64,000 bases of DNA from Microbispora hainanensis (GTDB lineage Bacteria; Actinomycetota; Actinomycetes; Streptosporangiales; Streptosporangiaceae): contig NZ_CP108086.1 of NCBI RefSeq assembly GCF_036186745.1, forward strand, positions 124,001 through 188,000, in the 5' to 3' direction. The position numbers and the translations under genes are program-made. Every line of letters begins with the position of its first letter. Position 1 is the first letter of the stretch. Below, piece by piece: positions 25,083 to 37,591 of this stretch. The notes beneath the pieces were generated by a model. That model had not been told where the DNA came from, made no database searches, and was given only the letters and a program-made list of their open reading frames with translations.

Positions 25083-25109
25083 TGTTCGCTGTTCATCGAA
25101 CATCGAACA
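25083..25109. promoter_or_regulatory. 27-bp palindromic operator between ArsR and SDR genes
   Basis: The sequence begins TGTTCGCTGTTC and ends GAACATCGAACA around a central ATC, a two-fold symmetric site with a single arm mismatch. It lies in the short gap between the divergent ArsR-type and SDR genes, the standard place for an autoregulatory operator. Confidence 0.8.
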
Positions 25110-25120
25110 TTGGAGTCACG

Positions 25121-25885
25121 TTGACCGGACACGCTGATGACCGCTTCACCGGCCGGGTCGTCGTCGTCACCGGTGCGGGCTCGGGCATCGGACGCGCCGC
25201 CGCCCTCGCCTTCGCCCGGGCGGGAGCGCGGGTCCTCGGGGTGGGCCGCCGCGCACACGCGCTTGAGGAGACCGCCCGGCAGCACCCGGACATCGCCGTG
25301 CTCGTCGCCGACCTGCGCGCCGCCGATTCGCCCGAGACGGTCGTCCGTACGGCCGTCGACCGCTGGGGCCGGCTGGACGTGCTGGTCAACAACGCCGGAG
25401 CGACCATGATCATGCCGCTGGCCGAGACGACGGCGGAGCGCGTCACCGACCTGTTCGCCCTCAACGTCACCGCGCCCAGCCTCCTCGCCCGGGAGGTGCT
25501 GCCCCACCTTCGCCAGGCGCACGGGTCGATCGTCAACGTCTCCAGCACGTACGGGCACCGGCCGCTGCCCGGCGCGGCGCACTACGCCGCGTCGAAGGCC
25601 GCGATCGAGCAGCTCACCCGGAGCTGGGCGCTGGAGCTCGCCGGGGACGGCGTCCGGGTCAACGCTCTCGCGCCCGGGCCGACCGAGAGCGAGGCGCTCG
25701 CCTCCGCGGGGCTGTCCGACGCCGCCGTCGAGCAGGTGAAGCAGGACGAGGCACGCAGCATCCCCCTCGGCAGGCGTGGCGCACCCGGAGAGGTCGCCGA
25801 GTGGATCCTCCGTCTCGCCGATCCCGGCGCCACGTGGCTCACCGGCCAGGTCCTCACCCTCGACGGCGGCCTTGAGCTCACCTGA
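25121..25885 (+). CDS. SDR-family oxidoreductase under ArsR-type control
   Basis: A 254-aa classical short-chain dehydrogenase: TGAGSGIGRAAALAFA for cofactor binding, NNAGAT, catalytic Ser in NVSSTYG, and YAASK with the catalytic Tyr and Lys. It ends WLTGQVLTLDGG, the usual SDR tail. The TTG at 25121 is preceded by TTGGAG; an ATG further up would overlap the operator. An Arg two residues after the AVLVADLR strand suggests no clear NADP/NAD preference. The substrate is unknown. Confidence 0.85.
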   Translation: MTGHADDRFTGRVVVVTGAGSGIGRAAALAFARAGARVLGVGRRAHALEETARQHPDIAVLVADLRAADSPETVVRTAVDRWGRLDVLVNNAGATMIMPLAETTAERVTDLFALNVTAPSLLAREVLPHLRQAHGSIVNVSSTYGHRPLPGAAHYAASKAAIEQLTRSWALELAGDGVRVNALAPGPTESEALASAGLSDAAVEQVKQDEARSIPLGRRGAPGEVAEWILRLADPGATWLTGQVLTLDGGLELT

Positions 25886-25895
25886 CGCGGGAAAC

Positions 25896-25938
25896 CGCCC
25901 GCGGCCAGGAGCTCTCGGGGAACCCCCGGCCGCGGGCG
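25896..25938. terminator. Bidirectional hairpin terminator between SDR and shell gene 2
   Basis: CGCCCGCGGCC (25896-25906) pairs perfectly with GGCCGCGGGCG (25928-25938) across a 21-base loop. It lies between convergent genes and would serve both. Four 8-bp units of TGCCTCRG follow (25939-25970) and run into the shell-2 stop codon. Confidence 0.65.
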
Positions 25939-25966
25939 TGCCTCAGTGCCTCGGTGCCTCGGTGCC

Positions 25967-30875
<4,909 letters not shown>

Positions 30876-31036
30876 GGCACATCACCCATCTGTGGTCGGC
30901 ACGGCGGCCGGTTGTTCGGTGACTGGTCACGCTCGTCGCCGAGCGGCGGAGGGGGAGGGAGAAAGTCAGGGTCCTACCGGCCCGCACGGGGCCGCACCGC
31001 ATCGCCGGCCGTCCGTACGGCCGCGCCCGTACTGCC

Positions 31037-31076
31037 GCGTGCGAAGGCGGCGTGCGGAGGCGGCGTGCGGAGGCGG
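31037..31076. repeat. 13-bp tandem repeat between synthase and shell 1
   Basis: About three copies of GCGTGCGGAGGCG lie in the 296-bp gap between the prenyl synthase stop and the shell-1 start. No promoter is evident in this gap, so the operon may be read through, with the repeat forming RNA structure. The rest of the gap has nothing recognisable. Confidence 0.5.
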
Positions 31077-31171
31077 CCGGAGCGGTTCCCCGGCGACGGG
31101 AGTCGCAGGAAAGGCAGCAGCCGGGCAGAAGGCAGGAATCAGAAGAGAGGCGGGCGTACCGGTCGCGCGCC

Positions 31172-32284
31172 TCACCGGACGCGGCGGGTGAGCCGCTCGG
31201 TGAGCATCGTGAGCGCCTGGGCCGCCTCCGGGGCGATCGCGCACTCGCGCAGCGCGTCGAGCGCCTGCCCGGCCCGCACGGCGATGAGGTCCTCGACCTC
31301 GCCGAGGGCGCCGGTGTCCACGATGATCCGGCGCAGCTCGGCCGCCCGGTGTTCGTCCAGGCCGGACGCGCCGTGCCAGGTCCGCAGCAGGTCGCGTTCG
31401 GGCCCGCGCGCCCGCGCGTACGCGTACGCCATGAGCACGGTGCGTTTTCCCTCGCGCAGGTCGTCGAGGACCGGCTTGCCGGTGACGGCGGGGTCGCCGA
31501 AGACGCCGAGGACGTCGTCGCGCAGCTGGAACGCCTCCCCGAGCGGCAGGCCGAACCGCGAGTACGCCTCCAGCAGGGCGGGCGGGGCCCCGGCGAGCGC
31601 CGCGCCGATCTGCAGCGGACGCTCCACGGTGTATCGGGCCGTCTTGTAGCGGATGACCGTCAGGGCCCGTTCGACGTCCGCGTCGGCGCGGGCGTGCGCC
31701 AGGATGTCGAGGTACTGCCCGGTGACGACCTCGGTGCGCATCCGGTTGAACAGCTCGCGCGCCGCCCGCCCCCGCACGTCGCCGCCGGCGGCGTCCGCGA
31801 GCAGTTCGTCCGCCCACGCCTGCGCGAGCACGCCGAGCAGGATGGCCGCGGACCGGCCGAACGCCTCCGCCCCCGTCCACCGCGGAGTCCCGGCCAGCCC
31901 CCTATGGATGGTCGGGCGCCCGCGGCGCAGCTCGCTGCCGTCCATGACGTCGTCGTGGATCAGCAGGCCCGCGTGGTAGAGCTCCAGCGCCGCGCCGGTG
32001 ACGACGGCCCGGTCGTCGTGCGCCTCCTCGCCGCCCGCGCCCCGCCAGCCCCAGTAGCACAGCAGCGGCCGGATGCGCTTGCCGCCGTCGACGACGAACT
32101 CGCGCAGCAGCCGGTAGCCCTCGGCGACGTCCGGATCTCCGACCGGGGGGCGCCGGGCGTCGAGGAAACCGGCGAGCAGCTCGTCGACCCGTCCCCGGAC
32201 GGCGCTGGTGACGGCGGCGACGCCGCCGGTGTCACCGACGCCGGTGATCCCCTTGATGGACGTGTCCACGGTGTCCGCGGTCAT
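31172..32284 (-). CDS. Polyprenyl diphosphate synthase, probable encapsulin cargo
   Basis: A 370-aa trans-prenyl synthase. GGKRIRPLL (67-75) binds diphosphate, LLIHDDVMDGS (DDxxD at 111-115) is the first Asp-rich motif and FQLRDDVLGVFGD near 256-268 the second. The residues before DDxxD are small and aliphatic, so chain length is not fixed by sequence alone; FPP for the cyclase is the simplest guess. Before the catalytic fold there is an N-terminal extension of about 45 residues containing GITGVGDTGG (12-21), similar to the cyclase tail motif and a candidate shell-targeting signal. It is the first gene of the encapsulin operon. Confidence 0.9.
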   Translation of the reverse strand: MTADTVDTSIKGITGVGDTGGVAAVTSAVRGRVDELLAGFLDARRPPVGDPDVAEGYRLLREFVVDGGKRIRPLLCYWGWRGAGGEEAHDDRAVVTGAALELYHAGLLIHDDVMDGSELRRGRPTIHRGLAGTPRWTGAEAFGRSAAILLGVLAQAWADELLADAAGGDVRGRAARELFNRMRTEVVTGQYLDILAHARADADVERALTVIRYKTARYTVERPLQIGAALAGAPPALLEAYSRFGLPLGEAFQLRDDVLGVFGDPAVTGKPVLDDLREGKRTVLMAYAYARARGPERDLLRTWHGASGLDEHRAAELRRIIVDTGALGEVEDLIAVRAGQALDALRECAIAPEAAQALTMLTERLTRRVR

Positions 32285-32329
32285 GCACGGCCTCCTCGCT
32301 CGGCGAGCCGATCTCCCTTGCGGAAAGTT

Positions 32330-32380
32330 ACTTAATGAATACGCAAAGTAGAACCGGTCGTTCCGATAGTCGGAACTTCT
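32330..32380 (-). promoter_or_regulatory. Promoter/operator region of the encapsulin operon
   Basis: Just upstream of the prenyl synthase is an AT-rich patch (AAGTTACTTAATGAATACG) and a perfect 7-3-7 inverted repeat, GTTCCGATAGTCGGAAC (32360-32376). A second, overlapping repeat, GAAC-5-GTTC, lies at 32351-32363. No regulator gene sits next to the operon. These sites point to control by a dimeric regulator encoded elsewhere. Confidence 0.6.
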
Positions 32381-32435
32381 CGCCGAGCCGGACGAGCGGC
32401 GCGCGGGAAGCCACGGGAGGAGCGCAGGATACGGC

Positions 32436-32516
32436 GCTCCTCAGCCGGCCTCGCCGAGCAGCGCCAATCAGTCGGCTTTGCCGAACTGTGCTCCTTAGTC
32501 GGCTTTGCCGAACTGT
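32436..32516. terminator. Three tandem 27-bp hairpin units
   Basis: Units at 32436-32462, 32463-32489 and 32490-32516 each contain an inverted repeat: GCCGGCCTCGCCGAGC in the first, GTCGGCTTTGCCGAAC in the other two. The loop differs (CTC or TTT) while the stem is kept. The last unit carries the stop codon of the ABC permease gene, so the array looks like a duplicated gene 3' end working as a serial terminator that shields the encapsulin operon from read-through. Confidence 0.6.
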
Positions 32517-33349
32517 GCGATCGCGGTGACGAGCAGGGCGAGCCCGAGGGCCGCGAGCACGGCCACCTCGACGGCGATGGGCACGTGCCACCCGCCCCAC
32601 GTCAGCCCCGGCGCGAGCCGGGCCTGTACGGCGGGCGCCAGGTCGAGGTGCGAGAAGACGAGCCGCCTGATGGGGTCCACGGCGTACGAGAGGGGGTCGA
32701 TCCGGTTGAGCACGGTCAGCCACGTGGGCAGGTTCGACGCGGGGAACATCGCGCCCGACATGAAGTACAGCGGCATGATCAGCAGCTGGTTGAGCGCCAT
32801 GAACGACTGCATCTGCCTGACCCGCACCGACATCGCGACGCCGAAGGCCGTGATGGTGAAGGCCAGCAGCACCTGGATGCCGAACACGCCGAGCATCAGC
32901 CCCGGCGCGTACGGCACGCCCACGGGACCGGCGATGCAGATGACGACGAGGCCCTGGAAGGCCGCGACGGTGGCCCCGCCCAGGCACTTGCCGAGGACGA
33001 TGGACCCCCGGGACACCGGCGCGACCAGCATCTCGCGCAGGAAGCCGAACTCCCGGTCCCACACGATCGAGGCGGCCGACGACATGGCGGTGAAGAGGAC
33101 GGCCATGGCGAGAATGCCCGGATAGAGGAAGGTCCGCAGGCCGAGCCCGCCGGTGCCGCCCGAGGTGAGCTGGGACAGGCCCGTGCCGAGGACGAACAGG
33201 AACAGGAAGGGCTGCACGAGCGAGGTGAGGATGCGCAGCGGGCCGTTGAAGAACCGGATGATCTCGCGCTGCCAGACCACCTTGACCGCGCGCAGCTCGC
33301 TCATCGCGCTGCGCCCCGGCACCCGGACCGCCGTGACGGGCAGCGTCAT
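32495..33349 (-). CDS. ABC-2 type permease (DrrB-like)
   Basis: A 284-aa membrane protein with six hydrophobic segments, starting LPVTAVRVPGRSAMSELRAV before the first helix. SIVWDREFGFLREMLVAPVSR is the cytoplasmic segment typical of ABC-2 export permeases, and YFMSGAMFPASNLPTWLTVL the extracellular loop of the DrrB/NodJ group. The ATG at 33349 overlaps the ATPase stop by 4 bp. The pair would export a hydrophobic compound or drug. The neighbouring encapsulin-terpene operon on the same strand suggests, but does not show, a terpenoid substrate. Confidence 0.9.
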   Translation of the reverse strand: MTLPVTAVRVPGRSAMSELRAVKVVWQREIIRFFNGPLRILTSLVQPFLFLFVLGTGLSQLTSGGTGGLGLRTFLYPGILAMAVLFTAMSSAASIVWDREFGFLREMLVAPVSRGSIVLGKCLGGATVAAFQGLVVICIAGPVGVPYAPGLMLGVFGIQVLLAFTITAFGVAMSVRVRQMQSFMALNQLLIMPLYFMSGAMFPASNLPTWLTVLNRIDPLSYAVDPIRRLVFSHLDLAPAVQARLAPGLTWGGWHVPIAVEVAVLAALGLALLVTAIAQFGKAD

Positions 33350-34332
33350 CGCCGGCCTCCTCGCGCCGCCGCGAGCGCGGCCGCACCGCGCGCGGCGCCG
33401 GCCGACTCCGAGTCGCGGATCGACCGGCCGGTGTAGGACATGAAGACGTCGTCCAGGCTGGGCCTGGCCACGCTGACGGACCGGATCGGCAGCCCCGACC
33501 GGCTGAACAGCTCCGGCACGAACCGCTCTCCCTCCTCCACCTGGAAGACGACGACGTCGCGGGACGCGACGGCCTTGATGCCGAACCGTTCGTCCAGGGC
33601 GGCGACGGCCGCCGGGCCGTCGTCGGTCTGGATCTGGATGCGGTCCTTGCCGACGCCGGCCTTCAGCGCGGCGGGGGTGTCGAGCGCGATGATCCGGCCG
33701 CCGTCCATGATGGCGATGCGGTCGCAGTGCTCGGCCTCGTCCATGTAGTGGGTGGTCAGGAAGACCGTGATGTCCTCGGCCTCCTTCAGCTCCCGGATGT
33801 AGGACCAGATGGAGCTCCTGGTCTGCGGGTCCAGGCCCACGGTGGGCTCGTCGAGGAACAGCACCCGTGGCGAGTGCAGCAGGCCGCGGGCGATCTCCAG
33901 TCGCCGCCTCATGCCGCCCGAGAATGTCGCGACCTTGGCCGCGCGCCTGTCCCACAGCCCCACCATGTCGAGCACCCCCTGGAGCCGCGGACCGATGTCC
34001 GCGCGGGGCACGCCGTACAGCTCGGCGTGGAAGCGCAGGTTGCGCTCGGCCGTGAGATAGCCGTCGAGCGTCGGGTCCTGGAACACCAGCCCGATCGAGC
34101 GCCGCACGCTGTCACGTTCGCGCACCACGTCGTGGCCGGCCACGCGCGCCATGCCGCCCGTGGGCGTGGTCAGGGTGCAGAGCATGCTGATCGTCGTGGA
34201 CTTCCCCGCGCCGTTCGGGCCGAGGAAGCCGAAGATCTCCCCTCTGTGCACGGTCAGGTCGATGCCGCGTACGGCCTCGACGTCGCCGTAGTTCTTGGTC
34301 AGGCCGGTGGTTTCCACCGCCGGATGCGTCAT
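33346..34332 (-). CDS. ABC exporter ATPase (DrrA-like)
   Basis: A 328-aa ATPase with Walker A GPNGAGKST, signature FSGGMRRRLEIARGL, Walker B LFLDEPTVGLD and LTTHYMDEAEHCDR. This set and the C-terminal ~90-residue extension (RIQIQTDDGPAAV through PSLDDVFMSYTGRS) mark the DrrA daunorubicin-resistance subfamily. The ATG at 34332 has GGGGGAGG upstream. It is divergent from a TetR gene across a 70-bp gap with a strong palindrome. Confidence 0.93.
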   Translation of the reverse strand: MTHPAVETTGLTKNYGDVEAVRGIDLTVHRGEIFGFLGPNGAGKSTTISMLCTLTTPTGGMARVAGHDVVRERDSVRRSIGLVFQDPTLDGYLTAERNLRFHAELYGVPRADIGPRLQGVLDMVGLWDRRAAKVATFSGGMRRRLEIARGLLHSPRVLFLDEPTVGLDPQTRSSIWSYIRELKEAEDITVFLTTHYMDEAEHCDRIAIMDGGRIIALDTPAALKAGVGKDRIQIQTDDGPAAVAALDERFGIKAVASRDVVVFQVEEGERFVPELFSRSGLPIRSVSVARPSLDDVFMSYTGRSIRDSESAGAARGAAALAAARGGRR

Positions 34333-34349
34333 CCCGCCTCCCCCATCAC

Positions 34350-34381
34350 TTACACTTGGTGCAACAGTACACCAGGTGTAA
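34350..34381. promoter_or_regulatory. 32-bp palindromic operator of the exporter/TetR pair
   Basis: TTACACTTGGTG and CACCAGGTGTAA form 12-bp arms with one mismatch around an 8-bp centre. The site sits between the divergent DrrA-like and TetR genes and overlaps the likely promoters of both. It is the probable binding site of the adjacent TetR protein. Confidence 0.85.
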
Positions 34382-34402
34382 CCAAGGAAAGGCCGATACG
34401 CT

Positions 34403-35044
34403 GTGCCCATGAGAGCGGGCGGACTACGGGAGCTGAAGAAGAACCAGACCCGGCAGCTCATCGCCGACACCGCGAACGCGCTCTTCCGGGCCCGGGGCTT
34501 CGACGAGGTCACCGTGGACGAGATCGCGGCGGCCGCCCAGGTGTCGAAGAAGACGGTGTTCAACCACTTCCCGACCAAGGAGGACCTGGTCTTCTACCGG
34601 GCCGAGGACCGGGAGGCCATGTCGCTTGCGGCGGTGACCGACCGCCCGGCCGGGTTCTCGATCCTCGACTCCTTCCGCGCGATGTGCCTGGCGCAGACCC
34701 GGTTCATCCCGGGCATGCGGCGCGACCTCGTCCATCCGCGCAGCTTCTACGACCTCGTCAGCGGCAACCCCTCCTTGGAGCGGAAGATGCACGAGGTCAA
34801 CGAGCGGATCATCGAGGTGCTCGCCGGCGCGCTGGCGGCCGAGGCGGGCGCGGAGCCCGGCGACCCGCTGCCCCGCGTCGTCGCCTCGACGCTGGTCTCC
34901 GCGCAGCGGGCGCTCTACCGGCGGCTGCGGCAGCGGGTGCGCGAGGGCGGGCCCGACGAGGAGATCGGGCGCGCCCACCGCGCGGACGTCGAACGGGTCT
35001 TCGATCTGCTCGGCAAGGGACTCGGCGGCTACCCGCAGACCTGA
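34403..35044 (+). CDS. TetR-family regulator of the ABC exporter
   Basis: A 213-aa TetR protein. TRQLIADTANALFRARGFDE and VDEIAAAAQVSKKTVFNHFP form the N-terminal helix-turn-helix; the rest is the usual helical ligand domain. I favour the GTG at 34403, which is 10 bases after AAGGAAAGG; an ATG lies two codons later. It most likely represses the exporter genes and itself through the 34350-34381 palindrome, released by the exported compound. Confidence 0.9.
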   Translation: MPMRAGGLRELKKNQTRQLIADTANALFRARGFDEVTVDEIAAAAQVSKKTVFNHFPTKEDLVFYRAEDREAMSLAAVTDRPAGFSILDSFRAMCLAQTRFIPGMRRDLVHPRSFYDLVSGNPSLERKMHEVNERIIEVLAGALAAEAGAEPGDPLPRVVASTLVSAQRALYRRLRQRVREGGPDEEIGRAHRADVERVFDLLGKGLGGYPQT

Positions 35045-35047
35045 CCT

Positions 35048-36367
35048 CTAGTCGGCCACCGCGACCCTGGCCTCCTGGCCGTCCATCGCCCCGCGCTCCC
35101 GCCGCCAGGGGCCGTGGAACAGGAAGACGGCGGGCGCGAACAGCGCCAGGCACACCAGCGAGACCACCAGCCAGGTCTGCCAGCTCGTGGCCTCGACCAC
35201 GTGCGGGATGACCAGCAGGCCGACCACGGCGATCGCCTTGGTGAGGAAGCCGAACAGGCCCCACGCCGTGCCCTGCAGCCGGGGGTCGACGTCCTCGGCG
35301 TCCTCGGAGTAGTTGGCCATCCAGGGGGCGTACGCGACGCCGAGCGAGCCGCCGAGCAGCGCACCGACGATCATGAGCGCGCCGCTGGAGACGCCTTCGC
35401 CGCCGAGGATGTACGCCAGGTAGGCGGTGACCAGCACGGCCGCGACGGTGCCGGCGAGCGTGATCGGCTTGCGGAGCTGGGTGCGGTCGGAGACGCGGCC
35501 GGCGACGATCAGCGTGATCAGGTTGAGGCTCCAGAAGCACGCCATGATCGTGGACGCCTCGGCGGCCGTGATGCCCAGGGCGCCGACCAGCATGGTCTGC
35601 CCGAAGAGCGTGAGCGTGATGTAGAGCACCAGCCACAGCGAGATGCCGACCACGTGGGCCCAGATGTTGGGCCGTACGAACAGCGAAGAGACCTTGGCCG
35701 GCCGGGTCAGGTCGACGACGCTCCTGGCCTGGCGCTCGGTGTGCTGGATCTGCGCGCGCAGCTCGGGCGACAGGTCGGCGATGTTGAAGGCGATGACGAT
35801 CGAGATGACCAGCGAGAAGCAGCCCATGATGACGAACTGCGACCGCCAGGAGTCATCGAAGATCGGCAGCGTCCAGCCCGCGACGGCGGCGGCGAGGAAG
35901 TTGGCCCCCACCGGGCCCCAGGTCCAGAAGCCGAACGCCTGGGCCCTGCCGAGGCGCGGCGAGAAGTCGCGGACCAGCGGAGCCGTGCTCGCCATCGCCA
36001 CACCGTCGACGAAGGCCAGCACGATCCTGGCGATCAGCAGGTCACGTGGGCTGTGGACGAGCGTCATGACGAAGCAGCACACGGCGGTCAGCAGCATCAG
36101 CGGGACCAGCAGGCGCACCCGGCCGAGCCGGTCGGTGAGCCTGCCGCCGAGCGCCGACGCGACGGCTCCCGCGACCGCCGCCGCCCCGGACACCGCGCCG
36201 TACGTCGCGAGTGACATGTCGAGGTCCTTGAGGAGCAGCGGGACCACGGGGGCGATCTGCGCCTCATAGGAGCCGATGAGGACGGCCAGCACGGCCATCG
36301 TGAGGATCTTCATGCGACGCGCACCTGTGGGGTACTCGTCGAGCTCGCGTACGTAGGACAGGCCCAT
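35048..36367 (-). CDS. MFS transporter, catabolic regulon
   Basis: A 439-aa transporter with 12 predicted helices. GGRLTDRLGRVRLLVP is the loop 2-3 motif of the major facilitator superfamily, and VAGRVSDRTQLRKPI its second-half counterpart. The overall pattern (IGSYEAQIAPVVPLLLKDL in helix 1) fits an organic-acid importer. The ATG at 36367 has AAAGG 8 bases upstream; a GTG two codons earlier is possible. Its promoter region shares the CTAGAATT-type operator with genes as far away as 55 kb. Confidence 0.87.
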   Translation of the reverse strand: MGLSYVRELDEYPTGARRMKILTMAVLAVLIGSYEAQIAPVVPLLLKDLDMSLATYGAVSGAAAVAGAVASALGGRLTDRLGRVRLLVPLMLLTAVCCFVMTLVHSPRDLLIARIVLAFVDGVAMASTAPLVRDFSPRLGRAQAFGFWTWGPVGANFLAAAVAGWTLPIFDDSWRSQFVIMGCFSLVISIVIAFNIADLSPELRAQIQHTERQARSVVDLTRPAKVSSLFVRPNIWAHVVGISLWLVLYITLTLFGQTMLVGALGITAAEASTIMACFWSLNLITLIVAGRVSDRTQLRKPITLAGTVAAVLVTAYLAYILGGEGVSSGALMIVGALLGGSLGVAYAPWMANYSEDAEDVDPRLQGTAWGLFGFLTKAIAVVGLLVIPHVVEATSWQTWLVVSLVCLALFAPAVFLFHGPWRRERGAMDGQEARVAVAD

Positions 36368-36406
36368 TGACACGCCTTTCTCGTCAGCCCCCGTCCCGGC
36401 GATGAG

Positions 36407-36437
36407 TTCTAGAAGCTAGCTCTAGAATTCATTTCCA
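36407..36437. promoter_or_regulatory. Regulon operator site A (MFS promoter)
   Basis: Two TAGAA-type elements start at 36410 and 36423, 13 bp apart, including CTAGAATT at 36422-36429. TTCTAG and CTAGAA arms at 36407-36427 flank a palindromic AGCTAGCT. The same arrangement recurs at 37078, 52942, 53004 and 55811. Confidence 0.75.
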
Positions 36438-36506
36438 CGAATGCTCCGCCTCCTCACGTCAGGAGTCAAGGGGCTGTGAGCACCTGTTTCTTCGGCACCG
36501 GATGAT

Positions 36507-36521
36507 TAGAATCGGATTCTA
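36507..36521. promoter_or_regulatory. Regulon operator site B (VOC gene promoter)
   Basis: TAGAATCGGATTCTA is a 15-bp palindrome with perfect 7-bp arms, 23 bases upstream of the VOC gene start. It is the most symmetric member of the set and gives the best estimate of the recognised element. Confidence 0.8.
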
Positions 36522-36544
36522 GGATTTCGATCGAAGGAGGACGG

Positions 36545-37057
36545 GTGGACATCGCCGAGGAGCTGGCCGGGCTTGACGCGACCTTCGACCACACGGCCGT
36601 CGCCGCGCCGCGCATCAGGGACCTGCTGCCGATCTACCGCGACCTGCTGGGAGGCGAATACCTCGACGGCAGCGACAACCTGGTGAACGGCTATCGGACG
36701 CTCCAGCTCAGGTACGCCAACGGGAGCAAGATCGAGCTGATGGAGCCGCTGGCCGGGTCCACCTTCTTCGACAGCTTCTTCGGCCTCACGCGCGGCAGAG
36801 GCGGGGTGCACCACCTCAACTTCCACGTCACCGACATCGAGGCCGCCGTGGCGGCGCTGCGCGAGCGCGGCTATCGGCTGTTCGGCCTCAACCTCGCCGA
36901 ACCCCGCTGGCGCGAGGTCTTCCTCCACCCGAAGGAGGCGCACGGCGTCCTGGTCCAGCTCGCCCAGCCGGGGCCGCGCAAGCCCGAGCCGACGCCGTCC
37001 CTCACCGACGTGCTGGCCGGTCGCGGCCGGCGCGGCAACGGCGTCCCCAGCCCGTGA
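36545..37057 (+). CDS. VOC-family protein, methylmalonyl-CoA-epimerase-like
   Basis: A 170-aa protein. ATFDHTAVAAPRIRDLLPIY gives the first metal His, and GVHHLNFHVTDIEAAVAALR is the central motif of epimerase-like VOC proteins; HGVLVQLAQP closes the second unit. Members act on CoA esters or as racemases, in line with the acyl-CoA genes of this regulon. The start is a GTG at 36545 with GAAGGAGG before it. It is first in a block with the DUF35 and thiolase-like genes, but has its own operator. Confidence 0.82.
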   Translation: MDIAEELAGLDATFDHTAVAAPRIRDLLPIYRDLLGGEYLDGSDNLVNGYRTLQLRYANGSKIELMEPLAGSTFFDSFFGLTRGRGGVHHLNFHVTDIEAAVAALRERGYRLFGLNLAEPRWREVFLHPKEAHGVLVQLAQPGPRKPEPTPSLTDVLAGRGRRGNGVPSP

Positions 37058-37077
37058 CAACGGACCCTCGCCATCTC

Positions 37078-37105
37078 TAGATTGGAGTTCTAGAATTCGA
37101 CTCTA
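37078..37105. promoter_or_regulatory. Regulon operator site C (DUF35/thiolase promoter)
   Basis: TAGATTGGAGTTCTA (37078-37092) and TAGAATTCGACTCTA (37091-37105) overlap at a 13-bp offset. CTAGAATT lies at 37090-37097. The site is 28 bases upstream of the DUF35 gene. Confidence 0.78.
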
Positions 37106-37132
37106 AGACTTCCTCCGCCTCGTAGGAGAACG

Positions 37133-37591
37133 ATGACCGCATCGCACAAACCCGTCCCGAAGCCGACACCGGACACCCAGCCGTTCTGGGACGGCACGGC
37201 GGAGGGAGAGCTGCGGATCCAGCGCTGCCGCGCCTGCTCGCGGCACTACTTCTATCCACGGCCCGCCTGCCCGCACTGCGGCTCCGACGACGTCACCTGG
37301 GTGACGGCCGGCGGCAGGGCCACCCTCTACTCGTACGTGATCAGCCACCGCCCGGCTCCCGGCTTCGAGCAGGACGGGCCGTACGCGATCGCGGTCGTGG
37401 AGCTGGAGGAGGGCGTGCGGATGATGACGAACATCGTGGGCGTCGAGATCACGCCGGAGAACCTGCCCCTCGACATGGAGCTGCGCGTGGTGTTCGAGCA
37501 GCGCGGCGACGTGCACGTGCCCCTCTTCGAGCCCGCCGGAGAGCCGGCCGGAGAACCCGCTGGAGAGCCCGCTGGAGGTTCCGTCCGATGA
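37133..37591 (+). CDS. DUF35 OB-fold/zinc-ribbon protein, thiolase partner
   Basis: A 152-aa protein. TQPFWDGTAEGELRIQRCRA leads into a rubredoxin-like zinc ribbon with CRACSRHYFYPRPACPHCGS (Cys-x2-Cys and Cys-x2-Cys), then the OB fold (ATLYSYVISHRP). DUF35 proteins bind thiolase-like or aldolase partners, as in the Ltp2-ChsH2 complex of steroid side-chain breakdown. The stop overlaps the thiolase-like gene by 4 bp. The tail is an EPAG repeat (EPAGEPAGEPAGEPAG). Confidence 0.88.
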   Translation: MTASHKPVPKPTPDTQPFWDGTAEGELRIQRCRACSRHYFYPRPACPHCGSDDVTWVTAGGRATLYSYVISHRPAPGFEQDGPYAIAVVELEEGVRMMTNIVGVEITPENLPLDMELRVVFEQRGDVHVPLFEPAGEPAGEPAGEPAGGSVR

